In this document: positions 1 to 6,806 of the stretch, piece by piece
Position numbering within the stretch: position 1 is the first letter of the stretch
Layout: each line of letters opens with the position of its first letter
Source: UBA5336 sp038522375
GTDB lineage: Bacteria; Pseudomonadota; Alphaproteobacteria; Caulobacterales; Hyphomonadaceae
Reading direction: 5' to 3'
Assembly (NCBI GenBank): GCA_038522375.1
Contig: JBCBKE010000090.1
Location: 1 to 9,426 of the forward strand
DNA: 9,426 nucleotides
The notes under the pieces: generated by a model
The model's database searches: none
The model's input: only the letters and a program-made list of their open reading frames with translations
What the model was told of the DNA's origin: nothing
Made by a program: the position numbers and the translations under genes

Positions 1-23
1 ACCCGGCAACATCTGTGATCTTA

Positions 24-45
24 TGGGGCGTGAACAGACGCCCCA
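24..45. promoter_or_regulatory. 8-bp perfect hairpin upstream of the lipoprotein gene
   Basis: TGGGGCGT at 24-31 pairs perfectly with ACGCCCCA at 38-45 around a 6-base loop. No T-run follows on either strand, so it is not a standard intrinsic terminator. It could be the stem of a terminator belonging to a gene left of the window, or a 5' leader hairpin of the gene starting at 80. The rest of 1-79 shows only the strong Shine-Dalgarno AGGAGG at 66-71; I could not pick out a convincing promoter. Confidence 0.35.
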
Positions 46-79
46 ACGGATGCGGGGACGTTGAGAGGAGGACAACACC

Positions 80-1624
80 ATGAACAATCATCGTTTCAAG
101 CCCCATCGCCGCAAGGCCAAGACCGCCATCGGCGCGCTTACCTCGCTTGTCCTGCTCGCCGGCTGTGCATCCAGTCCCGACACGATCTACGAGACCACCC
201 GTCCCAAGGCTGCGCCCATCGCGTCGAAGACCGCCTTCAGCGACAGCCTCGATTGCATGGATGACATGCTGTATGCTTACGGGATCCGGGATATCCGGAT
301 CACGACCAACGGCATCCCTGACTCCACAGGCGAAATCCAGGTTGGCACCCGCGACATGTTCATCTCAGCCGTCAGCCGCATGAGCGCCCGCTCCCGCGCC
401 TTCACCTATATCGACTTCGAGGAGGTTGCTGCCGGCTTTGGTCCGGCGCCGGACCGTCGTTTCTACGACCGTCAGCAAAGCCTTCTGACCCCCACCTATT
501 ATGTGCGCGGCGCGATCACCACTTTCGACGATAGCGTCACGACCGACAATCAGGGCCTCGGTCTGTCAGTCGGCGACGCCAATGTGGGCGCGAACTTCGA
601 CCAGACGGCATCGGTCGTCGGCCTCGACATTAATGTGGGCGAAGTGAAAACCGGCCTCATCGTCGCGGGTGTTGCGTCCAGTAACCGGATTGCGGTCACG
701 CGCCGGAGTATCGCAGGCGACGCCAGCTATAATCTCGAGATCGGCAGTGAGATCGTCAGCGGAATTGTCCAGGCGGCATCCTCCAAGAGCGAGGGCATGC
801 ATACGTCCGTGCGAACCCTGGTCGAACTCAACACAATCGAAAGCCTGGGCAAGCTGACCCGTGTCCCTTACTGGCGCTGCCTGGGGGTTGAACAAGCCGA
901 CCCCGCCGCCATCCGCGAAGTCGGCAAGATCTACAAGGCCATGAAGGAAGAGGAGCGAATCGAGTTCGCCCAGCGTTCCCTGGCGGGTCTTTCGCTCTAT
1001 TCCGGCCCGATCGATGGGACCATGAATCCCGGCCTGCGAGACGCACTTGGCCAGTACCAGGCCCAGAACAATCTCCTCGCATCGGGCACCGTCGATCGCC
1101 AGCTGGTCGCCTCACTCATGGGCCGCGACGTTCAACTCGCCGGCAAAGGCGAACCCCTCACCGGAACAGGCCCCGACTTCAATGCCGTGATCGCAGACCG
1201 GCTGTATCTCTCCATGACCGATACGCTGGAGTTCCCGACCTACAAGGTCGAGATGCCCCTGCAGATGCGGGTTCGGCTGAATGACGACGCCTATCTCTAC
1301 TGTTTCTACCAGGACGGCTCTGGATCCATCGCGCGAATTTTCCCCAACCGGTTCCAGCCAGATGCCTTTGTTCAGGGCGGAATGCTGGTCAAGATCCCTG
1401 ACGAGGCCCACGGATACAGGCTCGTATTCGAGCAAGCCGGCGCCACGGAAAGGGTCCGCTGTTTCGCGTCCAGGACGGAATTCGGGGTCTACCTGCCCGA
1501 AAACCTGAAAGCGGCTGACTTGACGCCCCTGCCCTACGGTTCGCTTGGCCAGTTGGAAACCGCCGTCCGCGATAATGCCCCCGAAGACCTCGCCGTGAAC
1601 ACCAGTGAATTCCTGGTCCGCTAA
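80..1624 (+). CDS. CsgG-like outer-membrane lipoprotein with PG-binding-like and DUF4384 regions
   Basis: The 514-residue protein starts with a basic stretch, a hydrophobic segment (about 17-28) and a lipobox LLAGC with the acylated cysteine at 29. Alanine follows it, so outer-membrane sorting is expected. Residues about 55-268 resemble the CsgG/HfaB fold in layout: a helix after a conserved segment (DMFISAVSRM, 92-101), a YVRGAIT strand (141-147), a glycine-rich variable stretch, then repeated strands and a helix ending near WRCLG (265-269). Residues about 295-347 look like a PG_binding_1 unit (GPIDG at 309-313, then LRDALGQYQ, 319-327). Residues about 375-470 match DUF4384, with DDAYLYCFYQDGSG (402-415) and RIFPN (419-423). 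CsgG proteins form outer-membrane secretion pores; whether this one does is inference. AGGAGG lies 8 bases before the ATG. The next gene follows after 23 bases and is probably co-transcribed. The DUF4384 call is firm; the CsgG call is from pattern similarity only. Confidence 0.8.
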   Translation: MNNHRFKPHRRKAKTAIGALTSLVLLAGCASSPDTIYETTRPKAAPIASKTAFSDSLDCMDDMLYAYGIRDIRITTNGIPDSTGEIQVGTRDMFISAVSRMSARSRAFTYIDFEEVAAGFGPAPDRRFYDRQQSLLTPTYYVRGAITTFDDSVTTDNQGLGLSVGDANVGANFDQTASVVGLDINVGEVKTGLIVAGVASSNRIAVTRRSIAGDASYNLEIGSEIVSGIVQAASSKSEGMHTSVRTLVELNTIESLGKLTRVPYWRCLGVEQADPAAIREVGKIYKAMKEEERIEFAQRSLAGLSLYSGPIDGTMNPGLRDALGQYQAQNNLLASGTVDRQLVASLMGRDVQLAGKGEPLTGTGPDFNAVIADRLYLSMTDTLEFPTYKVEMPLQMRVRLNDDAYLYCFYQDGSGSIARIFPNRFQPDAFVQGGMLVKIPDEAHGYRLVFEQAGATERVRCFASRTEFGVYLPENLKAADLTPLPYGSLGQLETAVRDNAPEDLAVNTSEFLVR

Positions 1625-1647
1625 ACCGATAGAACAGGAGACCATCC

Positions 1648-1974
1648 ATGTTAAAGTTCGCTACACCCCCAGCCAGACTGGCCATTCTTGTCGCAACCGG
1701 CGGCCTGTTCCTGACGGGCGCAGCGGGCGCCGGTCCCCAGATCACCCTCGGCAATCCTGACCAAACCCTCGAAGCCAAGGGCACCTACTCGCTGATTTGC
1801 TGGCAAGAGGGCCAGAAGATCATCAATGAGACCGGCAAGGAGGGGCTTTCAGGAATTGAATTGCGAGATGCGCCGGGCCTGAACATCGCCCACACGGACG
1901 GCTCACGCCGTATCGTGTTCACCACCGGCGAAAACCTTTGCATCGTGGACTTTGGCGAAGGACCATCTCGCTAA
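1648..1974 (+). CDS. small secreted two-cysteine protein, function unknown
   Basis: I do not recognise this 108-residue protein. It has a clear Sec-type signal peptide: basic start, hydrophobic core about 11-25, and likely cleavage after the AGA near residue 28. The mature part is about 80 residues with exactly two cysteines, C51 (in LICWQEG) and C98 (in NLCIVDF), which could form a disulfide bond in the periplasm. The pattern is short beta strands without transmembrane segments. AGGAG at 1636-1640 sits 7 bases before the ATG. It begins 23 bases after the CsgG-like/DUF4384 lipoprotein gene on the same strand, so a shared operon and a role as its partner or substrate is a reasonable guess, nothing more. 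The stop codon abuts an inverted-repeat region. Confidence 0.75.
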   Translation: MLKFATPPARLAILVATGGLFLTGAAGAGPQITLGNPDQTLEAKGTYSLICWQEGQKIINETGKEGLSGIELRDAPGLNIAHTDGSRRIVFTTGENLCIVDFGEGPSR

Positions 1975-2097
1975 AGCGGCGGATTCTAAAATGGTAGCAG
2001 CGCGCCGCTTCAAGTCCTTGTTTTGACGCGCTTCCGAACGCCGAACCGGTGCAAACTTCACCATGAAGCGCTTGAGATCGCTCTCGGCGAAAATGCG
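1974..2097. repeat. intergenic inverted-repeat region, candidate dispersed repeat element
   Basis: This is the convergent gap between the small secreted protein and astD. AAGCGGCG (1974-1981) pairs perfectly with CGCCGCTT (2003-2010), loop 21 bases. GCGCTTC (2028-2034) pairs with GAAGCGC (2065-2071), loop 30 bases, and a smaller GGTG/CACC stem (2048-2051/2059-2062) sits inside it. A stretch reading GTCAAAACAAGGACTTGAAG on the minus strand resembles, from memory, a short conserved core of dispersed intergenic repeats in alphaproteobacteria. It may also stop transcription from one or both sides, but the only T-run nearby is the four Ts at 2021-2024, so an intrinsic terminator is not clear. Confidence 0.45.
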
Positions 2098-3552
2098 CTA
2101 GCTTGGAAAGCCAATGGCCTTGAGGCGTTGGGCGGTCCGGGAAACCTGGCTCGCCTGGGGCCAGGCGCAATAATCGGCCGCATAATAGGCGCTGGGTCTG
2201 TGGTTGCCCGACAGGCCGGGGCCACCAAAGGGCATGGCGCCTGAGGCACCGGCAGTGGGCCGGTTGCGGTTCAATATCCCTGCACGGAGGGTCGCTTGCA
2301 CTTCCGTCCAACGCGCGTCATCATCACAGACGAGTCCACCAGACAGACCGAACCGGGTGTCGTTTGCGCGCGCGACACCTAATCCGAAATCAGGAACACG
2401 GATGACTTGCAGCAGGGGACCGAACAATTCCTCATCGGGGAGATCGACCGTATCCGTAACGTCAATCAGGCCGGCCGAAACGAATCCGCCCCCTCGGTCC
2501 AGCCTATGGAGCTTCCGAATCGGCGCCCCACCCCGTGCGACAAGGGCATCGTGAAACTCCACAGCCCCTATCGCGGCCGCCTCCGAAACCAATGGGCCCA
2601 TGAACGGCTCTTCATCGGTCCACGCGCCGATCGCCAAGGCGTCAATACGTGCAGCGATCGCATCGATGACGGCGTGACCGAACTCGGTATCGGGTACGAT
2701 GAGCCGGCGGGCACAGGAGCAGCGTTGCCCTGTGGTAAAGAAGGCCGACTGGGCGGCAATATCTGCGGCCGCCTCGACATCGGCTGGATCCCAAACGATC
2801 AGCGGGTTGTTGCCGCCCATTTCGAGGGCCAGGATAATCTCGGGGCGCCCGCCAAAAAGTTTGTGAAAGTGCGTGCCGGTCCTCGCGGAACCGGTGAAGA
2901 GCAGCCCGTCAATGTCGCCGCCTACGAGGGCAGCGCCGACCGCCTGGCCGCCATGGACCACATTCAGGCATCCGGCTGGCAATCCGGCATCTTCGAATGC
3001 GGCGACCATCAGCGCCGCGACGGACGGGGCCAGTTCAGAGGGTTTGAAAACACAGGTGTTCCCAGCCAGCAAGGCCGGGACGATATGGCCATTCGGTAGG
3101 TGCCCGGGAAAATTGAACGGCCCGAGCACCGCCATCACACCATGAGGGCGGTGAGTAAGCTGCATGGACCCAAATGGTGCGTCCTGAACCTTGTGACCCG
3201 CGCGGTCGGTCTGGGCGTCGATGGACACACCAACCTTGCCCACCATAGTGGCGGCCTCGCCCTTCGATTCCCAGAGCACCTTGCCCATGTCCCGGCTGAT
3301 CGCCTCGGCAATCTGGGTCTCGCGGGCTCTCAAGGCATCTGCATACGCTTTCAGTATCGTGATCCTGGCGTCCAGGGACGTTCGGGCCCAGTCGGGAAAG
3401 GCGTCCCGCGCTGCAGCCGTCGCTGCCGCGACTTGAGTGTCTGAGGCCGCATGTCCATGCCAGGCCACGTCACCGGTAGCGGGACAGGTATTCGCGAAAG
3501 GCGCGCCCTCGCCCATTTCCCAGCGGCCACGCATGTAAACCCCGTTTTCCAT
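2098..3552 (-). CDS. astD: N-succinylglutamate 5-semialdehyde dehydrogenase
   Basis: AstD oxidises N-succinylglutamate 5-semialdehyde to N-succinylglutamate with NAD+ in the arginine succinyltransferase (AST) pathway; it is cytoplasmic. The 484 residues are close to the usual length of about 490. Aldehyde dehydrogenase hallmarks are all present: PFNFPG with N147, FKPSE with K170 for the cofactor, FTGS at 219-222, LEMGG with E244, the nucleophile C278 in TTGQRCSCARR (AstD-like), and EELFGP at 374-379. The GHLPNGHIVPALLAGN segment (150-165) is also typical of AstD rather than of general aldehyde dehydrogenases. The start is well fixed: AAGGAG lies 6 bases upstream, and the ATG shares one base with the astA stop (TGATG), implying translational coupling. 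It is the last gene of the leftward operon; no astB follows. Confidence 0.95.
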   Translation of the reverse strand: MENGVYMRGRWEMGEGAPFANTCPATGDVAWHGHAASDTQVAAATAAARDAFPDWARTSLDARITILKAYADALRARETQIAEAISRDMGKVLWESKGEAATMVGKVGVSIDAQTDRAGHKVQDAPFGSMQLTHRPHGVMAVLGPFNFPGHLPNGHIVPALLAGNTCVFKPSELAPSVAALMVAAFEDAGLPAGCLNVVHGGQAVGAALVGGDIDGLLFTGSARTGTHFHKLFGGRPEIILALEMGGNNPLIVWDPADVEAAADIAAQSAFFTTGQRCSCARRLIVPDTEFGHAVIDAIAARIDALAIGAWTDEEPFMGPLVSEAAAIGAVEFHDALVARGGAPIRKLHRLDRGGGFVSAGLIDVTDTVDLPDEELFGPLLQVIRVPDFGLGVARANDTRFGLSGGLVCDDDARWTEVQATLRAGILNRNRPTAGASGAMPFGGPGLSGNHRPSAYYAADYCAWPQASQVSRTAQRLKAIGFPS

Positions 3553-4580
3553 CAGGCGCTCCTTGTCCAGATACGGGCTGTCGATCCCGGTTTCAGCTTC
3601 AAGCGTGCCAGAACGTCAGGATCGGTAACCGCGGTGTCACCCGTTATTCGGTCCAGCCGTCCAAGTGTCGTGCGGAAGTCGGCAAGGAGGTCATTCGACA
3701 CAAGGCCATCAAGGCCGTGTTCTCCAACAGTGCCGGCCTCAAGGCGGACCACGCGGCTTTCCTGGATCGTCCGAATGCGGTCGCGGCGCACCGATACCAA
3801 TGGCCCGCCATCGAAGACATCGACCACCTGTGCAAACTCAAACCCCTCCCATTCGAGCAGTTTGAGCGCGCCAACGCCATCGGCGTGCACGCGCCCGATC
3901 ACTTCGCGGCCTTCAGGCGGGAGAAGATCGACATAAATCGGGTATTTCGGCATCAGGTCGAGGATGAACTGGTTGCCGGCCGTCGCCGACAGAATATCAG
4001 CCGCCTCGAAATTCATCTGGAAGAAGTGGCGGCCGAGACATTCCCAGAATGGCGCTGTCCCGTCGGGTGTGATCACCCCCCGAAGTTCAGACAGGACATG
4101 GGTGTTGAACCGGTCTGGCGCAGCAGCCATGAGCAGGTAGCGACACTGGGCGGCCAGGCGTCCGGAACCGCCGCCGCGATAAGCGGGTTTCACAAAAAGC
4201 GTACCCACCTCCGTATAGCCAACAAACTCATTCGTCAGCACAAGCGCGTCCATATCGAACCGGCGTCTGGCGGTGTCGCTCGCCTGGGACAGGGTGATAA
4301 TCCGGTAGTTGAAGAAGGGTTGCTGGATGCCGATCCCTGCCTTGACCGCCGAACATCCCACAATTGCTCCGGTGTCGGCGTCTTCCATCATCAGCAGGTA
4401 CTTGCCCGTCAGGGGCTGGTCGAGGTTTCCTGCAAAAGCCGCTTCAGACTTGACCAGCCGGCCCGATAACAGGGCCTCGTTGACCGGCAGGCTGGTGAAC
4501 CCGGGACCCGACAGCTGCGCCAGTTCCTCCAGTGCCGGAAGGTCCCCTGTCATGGCGGGACGCATGACGAGGCTTGTCAT
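3552..4580 (-). CDS. astA: arginine N-succinyltransferase
   Basis: AstA transfers succinyl from succinyl-CoA to the alpha-amino group of arginine, the first step of the AST pathway. The protein has 342 residues, about the family length. Recognisable AstA segments in order are LTSLP-like FTSLP (28-32), YLLMMED (61-67), a TLFVKPAYRGGGSGRL stretch (127-142) that corresponds to the acyl-CoA region of the GNAT-like fold, SELRG (164-168), APFWECLGRHFFQMNF (176-191), LMPKYPIYVDLLP (209-221), VIGRVH (227-232), EWEGF (243-247) and VDVFDGGP (253-260). It starts 4 bases after the stop of the M20 hydrolase gene and overlaps astD by one base. A GGGG-rich weak Shine-Dalgarno lies inside the end of the upstream gene, consistent with coupling. 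Some AstA enzymes also use ornithine; the sequence does not settle this. Confidence 0.95.
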   Translation of the reverse strand: MTSLVMRPAMTGDLPALEELAQLSGPGFTSLPVNEALLSGRLVKSEAAFAGNLDQPLTGKYLLMMEDADTGAIVGCSAVKAGIGIQQPFFNYRIITLSQASDTARRRFDMDALVLTNEFVGYTEVGTLFVKPAYRGGGSGRLAAQCRYLLMAAAPDRFNTHVLSELRGVITPDGTAPFWECLGRHFFQMNFEAADILSATAGNQFILDLMPKYPIYVDLLPPEGREVIGRVHADGVGALKLLEWEGFEFAQVVDVFDGGPLVSVRRDRIRTIQESRVVRLEAGTVGEHGLDGLVSNDLLADFRTTLGRLDRITGDTAVTDPDVLARLKLKPGSTARIWTRSA

Positions 4581-4584
4581 CGCC

Positions 4585-5841
4585 CTACCCCATCATCGAC
4601 TTGATCTTCGCGCCATCGAGCCGTCCATCGGCCAGTCGATTGAGCAGCAGGGCGGACAAGGCGGCGCGTTCGGCAAAGCTTTCGGCGACCACGTATTCTT
4701 CTGCCGAATGGATCCGGCCACCCTGAACACCAAGCGTATCGACGTTCGGCACGCCGGCCGCGAAGATATTGTTGCCCTCACATACCCCTCCCGTGTCGAT
4801 GAATTCGAGGGATAGCCCAATGGCTGCCCCGGTGGCCTGGACAGCATCGAAGAGAGCTTGTTGGGCCGCATTACGCGGCTTTGGCGGGCGATAGAAGCCG
4901 CCATGGACATGGCCGGAGAGACCGTCCTGCGAGACCGCTTCACCGAGGAGCCGGTCAACCTGGGCCTGCGCCCACTCCGCGGAGTCTGCGTCAGGTGCGC
5001 GGGCACCGAACCTGACCACGGCAAGATCGGGGACAATGTTCACCGCGCCTCCGCCATCAATCGCACCCACATTGAACGTCACCCCGTCGCGGGCACCGTT
5101 GAGGCCCTCAAGACCGACGGTGAACGCCGCTGCGGCCTCGATTGCGCTTCGGCCGTCCTCCTTTGCCCGTCCCGCATGGGCGGCGCGCCCCTTGAACACG
5201 GCATCGTAAACGGCCGATCCCTTGCGCCCGCCCGACATGTGGCCCGTCTCCATGGAGGGTTCATAGGTCATGCCGATCACCGCCCCGGACTGGGCCGCTT
5301 CTGTGAGGGCCCAGGCGCTCGCAAAATTTCCGATCTCTTCGTCGGGGGTCATGACGATCTGATAGCCGACCCGGTCTCTCAACGGGCTCGCTTCAAACGC
5401 CTTCAGTGCCTCCAGCATGACGCAAAGACCGCCTTTCATGTCGGCAAGCCCTGGCCCGTTTATACGCCCACCATCGATCGGGGTGATGGCTTCAAAGGTT
5501 CCCGGCGGGAACACGGTGTCGTAATGGCCACTCATCACCACCTGCACCGGAGCGTCGGGCCGCGCCGTCACGCGAATCACAGGACCTGTCTCGACCGCTT
5601 CCAGGGTGCCCTTGTTCGTTACGACCTCGAAGGGTCTGGCTGGCACTGCAACAACGTCTGCGTTGAGCGCAGAGAACGCGTCAGTGAGTGTCGGCGCAAA
5701 GGCTTTCAGCCCGCTTGTATTCCAGCTGCCTGTGTTGACAGCGGACCAGTTGCAGGTCCGGTCAACCATTGCGGCATTGGCGTCCGAGAGGCGTTCCCGG
5801 GCGGCTTCGTCTTCACGAGTGAGTACTGTCAGCGGATTCAT
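4585..5841 (-). CDS. M20-family zinc hydrolase of the ast operon, candidate AstE replacement
   Basis: A 418-residue M20 metallopeptidase/amidohydrolase of the carboxypeptidase G2 type. Metal and catalytic residues are intact: H106 and D108 in GHYDTV, bridging D134 in GLADMKGG, catalytic E168 and ligand E169 in TPDEEIG, E194 in YEPS, and H378 in RIHSAEEY. The lid/dimer domain contains GRAAHAGR with H222. M20 enzymes cleave N-acyl or C-terminal amino-acid amides. Being first in an operon with astA and astD, it plausibly hydrolyses N-succinylglutamate to succinate and glutamate, the AstE reaction, although AstE belongs to the unrelated M14 family. That role is inference. The ATG at 5841 was chosen because upstream in-frame sequence lacks family character and runs into the divergent promoter; its Shine-Dalgarno is weak. 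Automatic pipelines may call it succinyl-diaminopimelate desuccinylase or glutamate carboxypeptidase. Confidence 0.88.
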   Translation of the reverse strand: MNPLTVLTREDEAARERLSDANAAMVDRTCNWSAVNTGSWNTSGLKAFAPTLTDAFSALNADVVAVPARPFEVVTNKGTLEAVETGPVIRVTARPDAPVQVVMSGHYDTVFPPGTFEAITPIDGGRINGPGLADMKGGLCVMLEALKAFEASPLRDRVGYQIVMTPDEEIGNFASAWALTEAAQSGAVIGMTYEPSMETGHMSGGRKGSAVYDAVFKGRAAHAGRAKEDGRSAIEAAAAFTVGLEGLNGARDGVTFNVGAIDGGGAVNIVPDLAVVRFGARAPDADSAEWAQAQVDRLLGEAVSQDGLSGHVHGGFYRPPKPRNAAQQALFDAVQATGAAIGLSLEFIDTGGVCEGNNIFAAGVPNVDTLGVQGGRIHSAEEYVVAESFAERAALSALLLNRLADGRLDGAKIKSMMG

Positions 5842-6000
5842 CGCCCATGGGTTCCATGACCCTCGCGCCTTGGCAAGGCCCTGATCCTGAAATGCCTTGT
5901 GGCACCCAAACCACAGGTTTGCACTCTGCACACAGGTTAACTGGTCATGGCGCGCAACGCTGGATAGCAGATAACCGTTCAGGCTATCGAAGGAGCAACC
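5842..6000. promoter_or_regulatory. divergent promoter region between the ast operon and the DUF481 gene
   Basis: These 159 bases separate two divergently transcribed units and must hold both promoters. CACAGGTT occurs twice in direct orientation (5912-5919 and 5931-5938, start to start 19 bases). The first copy lies in a palindrome, CAAACC (5907-5912), ACA, GGTTTG (5916-5921). The second runs into GTTAAC (5936-5941). Such paired sites suggest a transcription-factor binding region, perhaps for an ast regulator. I could not assign -35/-10 boxes with confidence. Confidence 0.45.
5963..5995 (+). promoter_or_regulatory. leader hairpin next to the ribosome binding site of the DUF481 gene
   Basis: GATAGC (5963-5968) pairs with GCTATC (5983-5988) around a 14-base loop. 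The stem ends one base before the Shine-Dalgarno AAGGAG at 5990-5995, which is 5 bases from the ATG at 6001. The Shine-Dalgarno is strong and fixes the start. The hairpin may modulate translation or be chance; six base pairs is short. Confidence 0.35.
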
Positions 6001-6762
6001 ATGTCGAAATTTGCCCGATACGCTGTCGGCGCGGCCGTTTTTCTTGGGTGCGTGCCGTTTGCTGCAGCTGAGGAGTGGAGCGGCGAAGGCTCGCTCAGTG
6101 CCGGTAGCACCACAGGCAACACCGAGACCACGGACCTGGGGATCGGGTTCAAACTGGCCCGGGACGCCCAATTGTGGACTACCAATCTGGAAGCCCTCGC
6201 GGACTATGCGGAAGCTGAAGGTCAGGAGACGAAAAACCGTCTGTTCGGGGCTGCCCAACTCGACCGGCAACTCACCGATCGCGCCTATGGATTCGGCCGT
6301 TTCTCCCATGAGCGGGACGAGTTCTCCGGATTCGAATCCCGGACCTTCGCCGGCGTCGGCGCCGGTTACCAGGTCTTTGATGGCGATCGCACTTTCTGGT
6401 CCGTCGAGGCCGGCCCTGGCTTCAAAATCGATGAGATCGGCGAGACGACCACCGGTGATGCCATGGGCATGACGGCCCTCATGCCAGGCGAGACCGTGGA
6501 GAGCGTCTCCTTTATCGCCGCATCAAACTATGCGTTCGAATTCAACGACAATGTCAGGTTCACGAACGATACCGACGGGATCTACGCCGAGGAATCCACC
6601 CAGTTCATCAACACGGCGGCCGTTACAGCCACGCTGATCGATGCCCTGTCGGCCCGGTTCTCATTCGATATCCGCCATGACACAAACCCGCCGGCAGGTT
6701 TCGAAAGTACAGACACAGCCACGCGGATTTCCCTTGTCTACACAATGGGCGCTGGCGGCTAG
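6001..6762 (+). CDS. DUF481 family outer-membrane beta-barrel protein
   Basis: The 253-residue protein has a Sec signal peptide (basic start, hydrophobic 8-20, likely cleavage after AAA at about residue 23). The mature chain opens with EEWSGEGSLSAGSTTGNTET, the typical start of DUF481 (YdiY-like, 'putative salt-induced outer membrane protein'), whose members have a WxGxxxxG..TGN pattern. The rest is alternating strands rich in aromatic residues and glycine (FGRFSHERDEFSGFES, GVGAGYQVF, WSVEAGPGF), as in a beta barrel. It ends in LVYTMGAGG rather than a terminal phenylalanine. The function of DUF481 proteins is not established. The gene is divergent from the ast operon and convergent with the next gene, with only 44 bases between stops; a short TTCCG/CGGAA stem (6768-6772/6780-6784) there is too weak to call a terminator. 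Confidence 0.88.
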   Translation: MSKFARYAVGAAVFLGCVPFAAAEEWSGEGSLSAGSTTGNTETTDLGIGFKLARDAQLWTTNLEALADYAEAEGQETKNRLFGAAQLDRQLTDRAYGFGRFSHERDEFSGFESRTFAGVGAGYQVFDGDRTFWSVEAGPGFKIDEIGETTTGDAMGMTALMPGETVESVSFIAASNYAFEFNDNVRFTNDTDGIYAEESTQFINTAAVTATLIDALSARFSFDIRHDTNPPAGFESTDTATRISLVYTMGAGG

Positions 6763-6806
6763 GGCGGTTCCGAGATTGGCGGAAACGCATTAGCGACCAA
6801 GGGAGC

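Noticed and set aside
61..264. Small 67-codon frame on the + strand starting at TTG 61
   Set aside because: It overlaps the start of the lipoprotein gene in another frame; the AGGAGG at 66-71 serves the ATG at 80.
3717..4469. Open frame of 250 codons on the + strand, antisense to astA
   Set aside because: It mirrors the codon pattern of astA; no ribosome binding site or domain is evident.
4858..5859. Open frame of 333 codons on the + strand, antisense to the M20 hydrolase gene
   Set aside because: The minus-strand protein has all M20 motifs; the + frame shows no recognisable domain and is a by-product of high GC content.
5842..6309. N-terminal extension of the M20 hydrolase up to a start at 6309
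   Set aside because: It would overlap the DUF481 gene on the opposite strand and cross the divergent promoter region, and it has no M20 character.
6763..6806. Terminator between the convergent DUF481 and PLP enzyme genes
   Set aside because: Only a 5-bp stem is present, with no T-run on either strand.
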